This document shows, one piece after another, positions 26,786 through 36,048 of a stretch of 64,000 bases of DNA. The stretch's first letter is position 1; each line of letters begins with the position of its first letter. Made by a program: the position numbers and the translations under genes. The DNA is taken from the NCBI RefSeq assembly GCF_000971275.1, contig NZ_LAPV01000076.1:19793-83792 (forward strand), given 5' to 3'. The notes under the pieces were generated by a model, which saw only the letters and a list, made by a program, of their open reading frames with translations, was not told the origin of the DNA and ran no database searches. The DNA comes from Devosia psychrophila. Lineage in GTDB: Bacteria; Pseudomonadota; Alphaproteobacteria; Rhizobiales; Devosiaceae.

Positions 26786-27133
26786 GTGAAATTCATGTGC
26801 CTGGTAATCGTGGACCAAACCTTGGCCGACAAAATGCAGCCGGAAGACTGGGCTGTGATGGGCGAGCAGTCGCAGGCCTATGACAATTCGCTCATCGAGC
26901 GCGGCGCGTATGTGCACGCCGAAGCTCTGCAAGGCGCAGAGACAGCGCGCACCGTCCGCGTGCGTGATGGTGATGCAATGATAACCGACGGCCCGTTTGC
27001 CGAGAGCAAAGAGATAATCGGCGGATTCATCCTTGTCGATGTAGTCGATATCGACGCAGCCATGGAGATTGCCAAGAATATTCCCATGGCCCGATTGGGT
27101 GCGATTGAAGTCCGCCCGGTGATGACCTTCTGA
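26786..27133 (+). CDS. YCII-related protein
   Basis: This 115-residue protein has the YCII/DGPF fold (KFMCLVIVDQTLADKM, MITDGPFAESKEIIGGFILV, IEVRPVM). The DGPF motif and length match the small proteins often encoded beside ECF sigma factors, but none is next to it here. GTG 26786 is the start because GGAAGGAAG lies just upstream; an ATG-led reading from 26756 covers the Shine-Dalgarno. The biochemical role is not known. Confidence 0.85.
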   Translation: MKFMCLVIVDQTLADKMQPEDWAVMGEQSQAYDNSLIERGAYVHAEALQGAETARTVRVRDGDAMITDGPFAESKEIIGGFILVDVVDIDAAMEIAKNIPMARLGAIEVRPVMTF

Positions 27134-27254
27134 CAAAGCCTCGGCGACCGGGTGGGCTCATTCCGTCTCCGGTCGGCTCACCTACCGCCCTTGATCACTC
27201 CTCACCATCGCCACGCTGTGGACGAATTTGGCTCACATAGGGATCGTTACAAAC

Positions 27255-27291
27255 GCATGGATCGTTTTGACGATTTGCTGACGATCCATGC
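27255..27291. repeat. 11-bp inverted repeat upstream of the CxxC protein gene
   Basis: GCATGGATCGT (27255-27265) and ACGATCCATGC (27281-27291) are a perfect inverted repeat with a 15-bp spacer. A third partial copy, GGATCGTT, occurs at 27241. It could be an operator, or a hairpin in the leader of the gene at 27329. Confidence 0.55.
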
Positions 27292-27328
27292 TCAAGAGTA
27301 ACGCTGGCCGCGCAGACTGCACCCTGGT

Positions 27329-28000
27329 TTGGGAGCCACTGCTAGGGCGCCGCCACCGAGAGAGTATGCTTTGGTTCAATACAGATACACGTTGCTTGAG
27401 CATGTCGGCGATCCCCACCAATGGCGCTACACCTGGCAGATCAAGGACGACGTCAGCCTTGACAGCACCTGCAGTTTTTGCGGGCGCAATGCCTTGCGCG
27501 TCACCTATGAAGTCACTCGTGGGACGGAGGTGGCGTGGGTTTGCGAGCATTGCGTTGCCCGGTACAATATCAGTGCCGATATCGACGGCGAGCCATTGGG
27601 GCCAAAGGAGGCGCGGGCCTATGCTCATGGCCTTACGGCCCGGCTCAAGCAGCAGACGTGCAAGGACATCATCCGCCGCATCCAGGATCAGCTTGTGGAC
27701 GCGGATCTGGAGCCGGTCGCGGTTTATTTCGACCGCAACCTGCAGCTATCTCCGCATTGGGCCGCAAAGCTCTTTATGACCCTGGTGCAGATCGGCGAAG
27801 AGACCAAGGCACAGGTGTTCGAGGTCCAGACCCGCAGCAAAATCCATCAACGGGAGTTCGGCGATCTCGATGATCGAGAGCGCGGGCTGGTCTGGATCGC
27901 GCTGTCGCCGCAGCAGCGCCGTCGCCTCGCGTCACTTGGGTTTGCGCCCTTGGGAGCGCTTGTCCGCCGCAGCCTTTCGGTCCGGGTACCCCGGATCTAG
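27329..28000 (+). CDS. Unrecognised protein with paired CxxC motifs
   Basis: I do not recognise this protein of up to 223 residues. Two cysteine pairs (CSFC near residue 48 and CEHC near 72) look like a treble-clef or ribbon zinc site. The rest is a mixed helical protein with many charged residues and no membrane segment. The start is uncertain: TTG 27329 gives the longest frame, while a later TTG at about 27372 (VQYRYTLLEHVGDP) would remove a Pro/Arg-rich leader. The other frames over this region lack the CxxC pattern. A perfect inverted repeat (27255-27291) lies upstream and a weak hairpin downstream. Confidence 0.6.
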   Translation: MGATARAPPPREYALVQYRYTLLEHVGDPHQWRYTWQIKDDVSLDSTCSFCGRNALRVTYEVTRGTEVAWVCEHCVARYNISADIDGEPLGPKEARAYAHGLTARLKQQTCKDIIRRIQDQLVDADLEPVAVYFDRNLQLSPHWAAKLFMTLVQIGEETKAQVFEVQTRSKIHQREFGDLDDRERGLVWIALSPQQRRRLASLGFAPLGALVRRSLSVRVPRI

Positions 28001-28097
28001 TTCGAGTTGTCCGCCTCGTGCATGTCAGCTCTTACCGGAGTGGCAAGTCTCTATTCCATACGAAATACTTATAATTTCCAATGACTTATAGATAGTG

Positions 28098-28115
28098 TCC
28101 GCCTAACTTGGCGGA
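28098..28115. repeat. Hairpin upstream of exoF
   Basis: TCCGCC (28098-28103) and GGCGGA (28110-28115) pair around TAACTT. No T-run follows on the plus strand. It lies between the CxxC gene and exoF and may weakly end the former or shape the exoF leader. Confidence 0.35.
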
Positions 28116-28197
28116 ACCCTGCCATTTGGCCGCCCCATTGCGGGCGTGATCGATATCAACAATCCTCGCACTGACGATCAGTAGCGAGGATGGGTGT

Positions 28198-29430
28198 TTG
28201 ACAGCGACTACCCCACGAGGAAATCGACCGACATTGCGTCTTGCACTCGGCCTTGCCATTGGCATGGTTTGGATGGGCGGGGCGCAGGCCGCGTCGCCTT
28301 ACAAGCTGGGTGTATCCGACACGCTCCGGATCAAGGTCGTGCAATGGAAAGCCGGCAGTTCCACCTTTGAGGAATGGACGGCGCTGAGCGGAGAATATGT
28401 CGTCGGGGCCGACGGCACGGTCAATTTCCCCATGCTCAACCCTATCGAAGGCGCCGGCAAGACCAGCAGCGATCTGGCGGCTGTGCTGGGCGCGACCTTG
28501 CAGCAGACCCTGGGCCTCAGCACTGCCCCCACGGTAACCGTGGAAATATCCACCTATGGTCCGATCTATGTGACGGGTGATGTTGGAACTCCGGGCGAAT
28601 ATCCATTCGCGCCTAACCTCACCGTGGTCAAAGCCATCGCGCTGGCCGGCGGCGAGCGCCGAAGCACCGAAGCAGTCGCCCGGCCGGAGCGGGAAATGCT
28701 CACCACATCGGGCGCGCTGACCGTTCTGCTGGAGGAACACCGCCGTTTGCTGGTCCGCCGGGCCCGTCTCGACGCGGAACTTTCAGGACTAGAGCAGATC
28801 GCCGTGCCGCCCGAACTGGACGGCGCGCCGGATGTGGGCGCCTTGGTCGGGTCCGAAACCGCCATCCTGTCAGCGCAGAGACGACAGGCTGAGGCGCAGT
28901 CGACCTCGCTGACCGATCAGGTGTCTCTGCTCAACCGGCAAATCGAGGCTTTTGGCCAAAAGCAGACTGGCACCGAAGCGCAGCTGGCCAGCGCACGCGA
29001 CCAGCTCGAAAAGATCACAGCACTGTCCGACGACGGTCTTGCACTGGCGTCCCGCGTCACATCGCTACAGACCAGTGTCTCCGACCTGGAATCCCGGCTG
29101 CTCGATACCCAGACCACCACCATGCAGGCCCAGCAGGATATCGCTGAGGCCGAGCGCGAACAGTCCCGGCTGACCGACCAACGGCTTTCCGACATGTCGC
29201 TGGAGCGCCAGACCGTCGATGGCCAGATTGCGGCCCTCCAACTCAAGATCGCTACCCAACAAGGTTTGGTGCAAGAGGCGGCGCTTTACACCGGAGTTTC
29301 TGTGGCAGGCCAAACAGCTCCCACCATCGCCTACAGCATCGTCCGCAATGGCGAAGAGGTCGCTGCGGACCTCAACACATCAATTGAAGCGGGCGACGTT
29401 GTGGTCGCGCGAGTGGAGCTGACACCATGA
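28198..29430 (+). CDS. exoF: ExoF-like outer-membrane polysaccharide export protein
   Basis: This 410-residue periplasmic/OPX protein has a signal peptide (LGLAIGMVWMGGAQA), a polysaccharide-export domain (YKLGVSDTLRIKVV, GADGTVNFP, about 30-150) and a long coiled coil (about 180-370), the architecture of rhizobial ExoF. It should help carry the exopolysaccharide across the envelope with ExoP and ExoQ. The start is TTG with AGGATGGG before it. It overlaps exoK by 4 bp and leads the exoF-K-V unit. The lipobox of E. coli Wza is absent, as in ExoF. Confidence 0.85.
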   Translation: MTATTPRGNRPTLRLALGLAIGMVWMGGAQAASPYKLGVSDTLRIKVVQWKAGSSTFEEWTALSGEYVVGADGTVNFPMLNPIEGAGKTSSDLAAVLGATLQQTLGLSTAPTVTVEISTYGPIYVTGDVGTPGEYPFAPNLTVVKAIALAGGERRSTEAVARPEREMLTTSGALTVLLEEHRRLLVRRARLDAELSGLEQIAVPPELDGAPDVGALVGSETAILSAQRRQAEAQSTSLTDQVSLLNRQIEAFGQKQTGTEAQLASARDQLEKITALSDDGLALASRVTSLQTSVSDLESRLLDTQTTTMQAQQDIAEAEREQSRLTDQRLSDMSLERQTVDGQIAALQLKIATQQGLVQEAALYTGVSVAGQTAPTIAYSIVRNGEEVAADLNTSIEAGDVVVARVELTP

Positions 29431-30206
29431 ACGCACGACGCCTGTTATTCACATTGGGCGCGCTGGCATTGACCCAGTCGGGCCCGGCTTTTGCGCAAGG
29501 TACCGCCTTCCGCGACGACTTTGACACGCTCGATGCCGGGCGCTGGTATGTCTCCGATGGCTGGAGCAATGGCGCGCACCAGAACTGCACATGGTCCACC
29601 GACCAGACCAAGGCTGTCGGTGGCCAGCTCAAGGTCGGCTTCGCCCCTGTTCCAAAGGGCGATCGGCAGTATCGTTGTGGCGAAATCCAGACCCGAACAG
29701 CCTATGGCTATGGCACCTATGAAACGCGCATGAAGACGCCGTCCGGATCGGGGCTCAATGCAGCGTTCTTCACCTATATCGGACCTCAGCAAAGCAAGCC
29801 GCATGACGAGATCGACTTCGAAGTGCTGCTGCGCAACACCGCCCAGGTCGACACCACCACATTCGTCAAAGGCAAGAGTGGCGACGGCACAACCGGCGGC
29901 GGCCAGTCGCATACCTTGCCCGGTCCATCGGACGCTGATTTCATCACCTATGCCTTCACTTGGGAGCCGGGAAGCATACGCTTCTACATCGATGGCGCAC
30001 TGGTCCGCACCATGGACGATCCAAAAACCATCCCCACCAATCCGCAGCGTATTTTCTTCAGCCTGTGGGGCTCCGACACGCTGACCGACTGGATGGGCAG
30101 CTTTACTCCCGTTACAGCCCCTATCGCACTTGAAGTGGACTGGGTGGCCTTCACCCCGCTCGGGGAAAGCTGCGCTTTCGACGGTTCCATCCTGTGCCAG
30201 AACTGA
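29427..30206 (+). CDS. exoK: ExoK-like endo-beta-glycanase (GH16)
   Basis: This 259-residue secreted enzyme has a signal peptide (cleavage near AFA at 21-23) and a GH16 fold with the active site DEIDFE, giving Glu128 as nucleophile, Asp130 and Glu132 as acid/base. ExoK trims nascent succinoglycan to set chain length. It overlaps exoF by 4 bp and is followed by exoV. Linkage preference (beta-1,3/1,4-glucan) is inferred from the family. Confidence 0.88.
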   Translation: MNARRLLFTLGALALTQSGPAFAQGTAFRDDFDTLDAGRWYVSDGWSNGAHQNCTWSTDQTKAVGGQLKVGFAPVPKGDRQYRCGEIQTRTAYGYGTYETRMKTPSGSGLNAAFFTYIGPQQSKPHDEIDFEVLLRNTAQVDTTTFVKGKSGDGTTGGGQSHTLPGPSDADFITYAFTWEPGSIRFYIDGALVRTMDDPKTIPTNPQRIFFSLWGSDTLTDWMGSFTPVTAPIALEVDWVAFTPLGESCAFDGSILCQN

Positions 30207-30216
30207 GGACGACAAC

Positions 30217-31110
30217 ATGAAACTGGTGTTCTTTCGCGGCAAAGTGCCCAATTTCGGCGACGAGTTGAACCTGCATGTCTGGCCAGCTTTGCTACCCAAG
30301 GGGTTTCTCGACGAAGACGAGTCCGAGTTGTTCGTCGGCATTGGCTCGATCATCGGCGACCACCTGCCCGCCAAATCGCGCAAGTTCGTCATGGGCTCGG
30401 GCTATGCCGGCTATATGGGCCTGCCCGACGTGCATGACGGCACTTGGGATATCCGCTTCGTGCGCGGCCCCAATACCGCCAAGACGCTGAACATCGACCC
30501 GGGGCTATCGATCTGCGACAGCGCCGTGCTGCTGCGGGCCATGGACCTGCCGGCTCCCGACAAGAGCGTAGGCGTCGCCTTCATGCCGCATTATGAAAGC
30601 CTGGAGCGCGGCAATTGGGTGGAAGCCTGTCGCCAGGCAGGGATTACGCTGATCGACGCCACCGAGCCGGTCGAGAAGGTGCTGAGCCAGATCCAGGGCG
30701 CACGCCTTCTGATCACCGAAGCCATGCACGGCGCCATCGTCGCCGATGCCCTGCGCACGCCCTGGATCGGCGCAAAGCCGATCTATGGCGGGCATCACAA
30801 GAAGTGGCTGGACTGGGCGGGTGCGCTCGATCTCGACGTGCGGCTCAACGATCTCAAGCCGAGCAGCGTTCTGGAATATTACATTTCCAAGACCGGCCGT
30901 GGTGGCGCCATGGGCAAAATTGGTCGCCTCAGTGGGTCGCCGGTTGCGGCTCTGCCCAACAAGATATTGACCAACGTCGCGGCCACCCATCTCGATCAAA
31001 TGGCACGTCTCGAACCGCAGCTCAGCAGCGACTCGATGATCCTTCGGGTTACCGAGCGGGCACGAGATGCGGTGGATGGTTTTGTGCGCAGCCGGGTAGC
31101 AGCGGCCTAG
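30217..31110 (+). CDS. exoV: ExoV-like polysaccharide pyruvyl transferase
   Basis: This 297-residue protein starts MKLVFFRGKVPNFGDELN, the hallmark of ExoV-type polysaccharide pyruvyl transferases, and contains RFVRGPNTAK and ITEAMHGAIVADALRTPWIG. ExoV adds a pyruvate ketal to the terminal glucose of succinoglycan. ATG 30217 is chosen over an earlier frame opening at 30130, which lies inside exoK. Its TAG stop shares bases with the TAG of convergent exoT (CTAG at 31107-31110). Confidence 0.9.
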   Translation: MKLVFFRGKVPNFGDELNLHVWPALLPKGFLDEDESELFVGIGSIIGDHLPAKSRKFVMGSGYAGYMGLPDVHDGTWDIRFVRGPNTAKTLNIDPGLSICDSAVLLRAMDLPAPDKSVGVAFMPHYESLERGNWVEACRQAGITLIDATEPVEKVLSQIQGARLLITEAMHGAIVADALRTPWIGAKPIYGGHHKKWLDWAGALDLDVRLNDLKPSSVLEYYISKTGRGGAMGKIGRLSGSPVAALPNKILTNVAATHLDQMARLEPQLSSDSMILRVTERARDAVDGFVRSRVAAA

Positions 31111-32582
31111 CGTCTGCGGCGGACAAAACCCGTCAGGGTTTTGATCTGACCTCTTCCCAACACCACGATGATGGCGCCGTAGCTCAAAGCTGCGGCGCCT
31201 ATTGTTGTGACCAAACGCAGCAGCGGGTCAGCGGTCGCCAGTTCGAGCTGCACGAACCAACCACAGAGGCCCATGGTGAGGGTGGCGAACACTGGCAAGG
31301 CAAAGGACCGAAGGTAGGTCCATACCGAAATGTCGAGCATCCTGACCACCATGTAGAGCGTCGGCAGCCAGAGGGTCAGATTGAGGATGACGAGCGAGTT
31401 GGTGAGCGCGACGACGCCCCAGCCGGCGAACAGGAAGATGTAGAGGACGGTCACGGCCTGTTTGCCGAGAATATAGTAGAACCACAGGTTGGCATGGCCC
31501 TGACTGCGAATCAGCGATGATTGCAGGATGCCGACGGCGGTGAGCAGGCCGAGCACGCAGAATGCCTGAACCACTGGCACCGCCGAAATCCACGACTCGC
31601 CAAAGGCAAACGGGATCAGGTCCGGTGCCACCAGAGCCAGCCCCGAGAAGACCGGGAAGGCTACTACCGACGACGCGAAAGTGCCTAGCAGGTAGGCCTC
31701 GCGCAGTTTCTTCGGCTCGCTCTGCATCGACGACAGCAGGGAATAGGACACCAGATTTAACGCGCCGGCGATCAGGTCGGTGAGAATCTGGAAGATGCGG
31801 CGGGCGAAGCTGTAAATGCCGAGCCAGGTCGGCCCCATCAAGGTACCGATCAACAGCTGGTCGATGTTGATCGTCGTTATGAAGTGATTGCCGTTGGAGA
31901 AAAGGCCGAAGGCCCGCAGGTCGCGCAGTGCGCCCCGGTCGAACTGGAATTGCGGGAGCCACCGCGCGCCCACCATGGCCCCGATACAGGCCGCTATGGA
32001 GCCGGCCAGCTGCGAAAACGCCAGGGCCCATAGGCCGAAGCCGGCCCACAAAAGGCCCAAACAAACCAAAGCTGTGACCACCGATGCCACAGTGGTCCGA
32101 AGCGCCAGCATCTTGAACGACATCGTCCGCACGATCAGCGCATTGGGCACGGCGGCAGCCATGTCGAAAATAACCCGCGCACCGACAAGCGGGATGAGAC
32201 TGGCCAGCAATGGCTGACCGGCCGCGTTGCCGATGAACGGCCCCGACACACAGAGCGCCGCATAGATAACGAGCGCCGCGCCCAGGCAGAGCCAGAATAC
32301 CGTATTGAGATGGGCCGCGGTGATCTGCTGGCGCTGGATCAAGGCCTCGCGGAAACCGGCGGGCGCCAAGGCAACGCCTACACTGGCGATGCTGACGGCG
32401 AAGGCGACGATGCCGAACTCGGTGGGCGATAGGACGCGCGAACTCGCGAGGAACACCAGAAAGCCCAGCACCCCGGGCACGAAGCTGCTGACCAGAGACC
32501 AGAGCGTACCCTTGATCGCGGCGGCAGCCCGGCCTTTGGTCAGGTGATCGCGCCCTGCCGTGGTGTCTGTTGCAACGCTCAT
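31107..32582 (-). CDS. exoT: ExoT-like polysaccharide flippase (Wzx)
   Basis: This 491-residue protein has about 12-14 membrane helices and a MATE/Wzx-type start (GTLWSLVSSFVPGVLGFLVF, LSPTEFGIVAFAVSI). It should flip the lipid-linked repeat unit to the periplasm. It is the last gene of the minus-strand unit and overlaps the upstream glycosyltransferase gene by 4 bp. Its stop overlaps that of exoV on the other strand. Substrate is inferred from the exo context. Confidence 0.88.
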   Translation of the reverse strand: MSVATDTTAGRDHLTKGRAAAAIKGTLWSLVSSFVPGVLGFLVFLASSRVLSPTEFGIVAFAVSIASVGVALAPAGFREALIQRQQITAAHLNTVFWLCLGAALVIYAALCVSGPFIGNAAGQPLLASLIPLVGARVIFDMAAAVPNALIVRTMSFKMLALRTTVASVVTALVCLGLLWAGFGLWALAFSQLAGSIAACIGAMVGARWLPQFQFDRGALRDLRAFGLFSNGNHFITTINIDQLLIGTLMGPTWLGIYSFARRIFQILTDLIAGALNLVSYSLLSSMQSEPKKLREAYLLGTFASSVVAFPVFSGLALVAPDLIPFAFGESWISAVPVVQAFCVLGLLTAVGILQSSLIRSQGHANLWFYYILGKQAVTVLYIFLFAGWGVVALTNSLVILNLTLWLPTLYMVVRMLDISVWTYLRSFALPVFATLTMGLCGWFVQLELATADPLLRLVTTIGAAALSYGAIIVVLGRGQIKTLTGFVRRRR

Positions 32583-33580
32583 GCGGGGTGAATCGGCCTG
32601 CGCTCACGCGACGCAACGAAGCGGTCGAAATCTGGCGTGAGACGTCCGAGCGTGCGGATCATCAGGCCGCGGGCGCGATGCCGCAGCGCATCGAGCGGGG
32701 ACATATGTTCGCCCAGTCCCTGATGGATGAGGGCCTTGGCAACATGTGTCGCTCGCACCCCGGCAGGAGCGGCAAAGCGTGGATTGGTCAGGAATTGCGC
32801 CTGGCGCTGCGGGCTGGTCTCGGTCCACACCTTCTGACGCAATGCCTGAACGGCGCGTTTCAGGTCCAGTTCACGCCGCAAATACCCGGCATTGAGCTCG
32901 GCATTGCGCGTGGTCTGCTCGGCGTTCTCCGCCCACACCGCAAGCGGCGTCATGGCCACATAGACCGGCTCGGCAATCGAATAGGTGCGCAAGTACTCCT
33001 GCAAAGTTGCCGTGCAGGGATACTGGATTTCCAGCAACGAGCGCGCTCGCACCGACCAGAACAGCCCGCCGTTCGAGACGCCGATCCCCGCCAGTAATGC
33101 GAGCCTGAACTCCCCGGACTCATAGTGACCTTCCGTGAACAGATCGTCGAGCACGCCGGTGGTGCCGACTTTGGCTGAGTCGGTACCGCTGGCGTATTCC
33201 ACCACCTGATTGCGCAGCACGATCTCGACCTGCTCGCGGCGAGCCAGCGCGATGTTTTTGGCGCAGAATTCGGGAGTTATGTAATTGTCGTCCTCGACCA
33301 CGCAGAAGAATTCCGCCTCACGAGGGTTTTCGGCCGTGAAGCAGTGGTCGATATTGCGGGAGGCAAACAGCTGCGGCTTGTTGGCCGTGTAGTGGATGCG
33401 TGGATCGGCCAGTTCGGCCACGACATAGCGGCCAGCCTCGGAGGGGTCATCGTCGTAGACATCGCAGACCCAGTCCTCCGATGTCTGGTCGATCATCGAA
33501 TGCAGCGCGCGGCGCAGGGCCAGCGGCCGCTTATAGGTGGGCGTGCGGAAGTGAACGCGGTCGGTCTGGTATCGCGACAT
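32579..33580 (-). CDS. Glycosyltransferase family 2 of the exo cluster
   Basis: This 333-residue GT2-type protein begins with VHFRTPTYKRPLALRRAL, has a nucleotide-binding DVYDDD and a metal-site CVVEDDN, and a C-terminal helical domain. It does not look like ExoU or ExoW, whose place in the cluster it occupies, so I leave it unnamed. The ATG at 33580 is supported by AGAGGAG about 10 bp upstream and lies 50 bp inside the exoQ 3' end. It overlaps exoT by 4 bp. Confidence 0.88.
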   Translation of the reverse strand: MSRYQTDRVHFRTPTYKRPLALRRALHSMIDQTSEDWVCDVYDDDPSEAGRYVVAELADPRIHYTANKPQLFASRNIDHCFTAENPREAEFFCVVEDDNYITPEFCAKNIALARREQVEIVLRNQVVEYASGTDSAKVGTTGVLDDLFTEGHYESGEFRLALLAGIGVSNGGLFWSVRARSLLEIQYPCTATLQEYLRTYSIAEPVYVAMTPLAVWAENAEQTTRNAELNAGYLRRELDLKRAVQALRQKVWTETSPQRQAQFLTNPRFAAPAGVRATHVAKALIHQGLGEHMSPLDALRHRARGLMIRTLGRLTPDFDRFVASRERRPIHPA

Positions 33581-34823
33581 GGCTCAAAGCTCCTCTAGAA
33601 AGACGTGGCCGGTGGGCGGCATCGGCCGGTTTACGCAGGGCGACAAGCCCGGCAAGCGCATAGATCAGCGTGGCAACGCCCATGATCGTGCGAATGGAGA
33701 ATTCAAAGAACACCTCCACCTCGATGAAGCTGCGCAAGATCATCAAAGTCTGTAGAGCCAGCAGCAGGGCATTGGGCGCGGTGGGGCGCGCCAGGGTGTA
33801 AATACCCATCAGCAGCGCGCCGCCATACATGATGGCGATTTGCAGCCCGAGCCCGACCAGCCCGATTTCGACGGCGTTGGAAATGTAGGTGTTATGAAAG
33901 TTGAAGCCGGCGCCGGAGGGGACGTCGAACATGGCCCACAGTTCCTCGGCGGGCGCGAAGCCGATCACCCAGAACGAGCGATAGCCCAGCCCCTGCAGCG
34001 GCCTTTCGGCGATGTAGCTCAGCCCCGTCGCCCATAGCTCGGTGCGGCCGGTCAGCGTCGCGTCCTTGCCCGATCCTTCAAGGATATCGGTGAGCAGCGT
34101 ATCGCCCATGGTGGTGATCAGCAGCGCCAGCGCGGCACCGATCAGCAGCAGCATCGACAACATGAACACCCGCTGCATGCCGCTGAGGCGCGCCGAAAGC
34201 ACGCTCAGCAGCACGACGCCGATGCAGGGCAGTACCATCATGCTGGCGCCTGCCGATTGCGCCAGCACCAGTAGCGGCGCCGAAGACCCAGCACCTGCCA
34301 GCCCCAACAGACGGAGCGCCCAATGGGACTTTCTATCGGCCGCGACGGCTACCGAGATCAGCGCGAATACCGCGATATGGGCGGCAAAGGCGTTCTTGCT
34401 GCCGAACACGCCCAGCCAGGCGCCAAAGGCCCCGGTCCGTCCGAACAGGATGCTGGCGATAACGCCGATGCCATAGACCAAGAACATCAGCCGCATCAGT
34501 GACGCCGTCGATAGCCGTCCGGTCATCACCACCGCAAAGATGAAGGTGAAGGTCAGCTGCAAGCCATAGCGCAGCGAATTGCTGGGATATTGCGACCACA
34601 GCGCGGTCAGCAGGCAATAGGCCGGCAACAGCAGCACGAACCACCAGCGGCGAACGCTATCCATGCTGGCTGACACATTGCTGACGATCAGCAGCCCGCC
34701 GCAGCCCATAAAGGTCAGCGCCGCCAGCGAGCCAAACATGGCATTGAGCACCAAGGCAGCAAAGGCGCCAAAGGTCAGCAGATAGGCCTGGTTGATGGTG
34801 AGTTGATAGGGCGATGCGCTCAT
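33531..34823 (-). CDS. exoQ: ExoQ-like exopolysaccharide polymerase (Wzy)
   Basis: This 430-residue membrane protein has about 10-12 helices and the Wzy_C/O-antigen-ligase region with periplasmic RPLQGLGYRSFWV and FNFHNTYISNAVEIG. ExoQ polymerises lipid-linked repeat units in the periplasm. It overlaps exoO by 4 bp and its last 50 bp overlap the next glycosyltransferase gene, so its basic C-terminal tail is encoded in two frames. Confidence 0.87.
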   Translation of the reverse strand: MSASPYQLTINQAYLLTFGAFAALVLNAMFGSLAALTFMGCGGLLIVSNVSASMDSVRRWWFVLLLPAYCLLTALWSQYPSNSLRYGLQLTFTFIFAVVMTGRLSTASLMRLMFLVYGIGVIASILFGRTGAFGAWLGVFGSKNAFAAHIAVFALISVAVAADRKSHWALRLLGLAGAGSSAPLLVLAQSAGASMMVLPCIGVVLLSVLSARLSGMQRVFMLSMLLLIGAALALLITTMGDTLLTDILEGSGKDATLTGRTELWATGLSYIAERPLQGLGYRSFWVIGFAPAEELWAMFDVPSGAGFNFHNTYISNAVEIGLVGLGLQIAIMYGGALLMGIYTLARPTAPNALLLALQTLMILRSFIEVEVFFEFSIRTIMGVATLIYALAGLVALRKPADAAHRPRLSRGALSHVAIPDRPRSLPHAHL

Positions 34824-36022
34824 GACGCTCGCCGCAGAAGTTCGGGCCGCACCAGGATTGCCTCGGGGATGAAGCCGGCCGCATAGCGCCCAGCGTCGTC
34901 CACCGCGATGCAGCGCCCGTTGGCGTGGGCGGCAAGGTCACGCCAGACCAGACGCGAGCCCGGAGCGGACCAATCCACCAGATGCGCCGGTACATAATCG
35001 GGCACAACGTGTTCCACATCAGGAGTGCCCTGCCCGCCCAGCGTGATCGTCTCAGGTCGCTTTAAGGCGACTTGTTGCTCACCTCGGCGCGTGCGGCCTT
35101 CTGCAAAGGATGTCCACAGGCGCCCGAGATGCGATGGATCGCGAGCCAATATGCTCAAGGCCTCTGCCGGTTGGCGCGCCTTGATGCTGACGACGAGCTT
35201 CTCGTAAGCCAGCCCGGTTTTCAGCATGGAGCGCCGTTTGGCAAAGGCCGCGGAAAGCTCGGGGGATAGCGATGAATTCTCTGCCGCCAGCGCATCCTGG
35301 CGCTCGAGCATTGCCCTCATGTCCGGCACCGACAGCCGGTGCGAGATCGACGCCGAATGCCGCCGATAGAGGTAGAACGGCTCCGGCACGACGAGCATGT
35401 TCGCTTCTGCCATGAGCAGGCGCAGCACGAAATCGTAGTCCTCGCCGATGCGCAGGCTCTGGTCATAGCGCAACTGCTTGAGCCGGTCGGCCCGGATCAT
35501 CGGCTTCAGGTAGCCAAGCGCCGGCGAGCCATCCATGCCCGCCAAAACCCAATCCTTTGGCGATACTGTGAAGCTGGCATTCGCCGCCTCGCCCAGCATC
35601 AACGACGGCGGGCTGCCGTCCTCGTGGAACAGCAGCAGGTCATCAGCGACGATGTCGGCGCCATGCGCCGCGGCAGCGGCCAGCAGCCGTTCGAAGCGTT
35701 CGGGATGGATGATGTCGTCGGAATCGACTACCGCCACCCACTCGCCGCGCGCAATATCCAGCGCCTGATTGCGGCAATGGGCCGGGCCGCGATTGGCTGC
35801 GCCGGCAACCAGCCGAATACGGGGATCGGCGGCCATCATCTCCCGAACCAGTGCCACGCTGTTGTCCCTGGAAGCGTCGTCGCTGACGATGACGTCGAGA
35901 TCGGCCATGCTTTGGGCAAGCACCGAGCGCAGCGCCGGGACGATCTTCGCGCCGGCCTCGAAATTGGCCATCACGACGGAGATGCGCGGCCGGTCGTGGG
36001 GCCCCCGATCAACTGATTTCAT
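34820..36022 (-). CDS. exoO: ExoO-like glucosyltransferase (GT2)
   Basis: This 400-residue GT2 has a Rossmann GT-A domain (ISVVMANFEAGAKIVPAL, IVSDDASRDNS, VAVVDSDD) in the first 250 residues and a C-terminal helical part. The acceptor-side GEDYDFVLR motif is also seen. ExoO adds a beta-1,6-linked glucose to the succinoglycan unit; that role is by similarity and cluster position. It is the third gene of the exoY-led unit. Confidence 0.82.
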   Translation of the reverse strand: MKSVDRGPHDRPRISVVMANFEAGAKIVPALRSVLAQSMADLDVIVSDDASRDNSVALVREMMAADPRIRLVAGAANRGPAHCRNQALDIARGEWVAVVDSDDIIHPERFERLLAAAAAHGADIVADDLLLFHEDGSPPSLMLGEAANASFTVSPKDWVLAGMDGSPALGYLKPMIRADRLKQLRYDQSLRIGEDYDFVLRLLMAEANMLVVPEPFYLYRRHSASISHRLSVPDMRAMLERQDALAAENSSLSPELSAAFAKRRSMLKTGLAYEKLVVSIKARQPAEALSILARDPSHLGRLWTSFAEGRTRRGEQQVALKRPETITLGGQGTPDVEHVVPDYVPAHLVDWSAPGSRLVWRDLAAHANGRCIAVDDAGRYAAGFIPEAILVRPELLRRAS

Positions 36023-36048
36023 GGTATTTGCCTGTTCTGGCTGCGCCC

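Noticed and set aside
30615..31520. 301-codon frame overlapping exoV and exoT
   Set aside because: It is an out-of-frame shadow of exoV that runs into the antisense of exoT, with no family features.
31228..32616. 462-codon frame opposite-phase in exoT
   Set aside because: It is an alternative frame of exoT; the exoT frame has proper membrane helices and start coupling.
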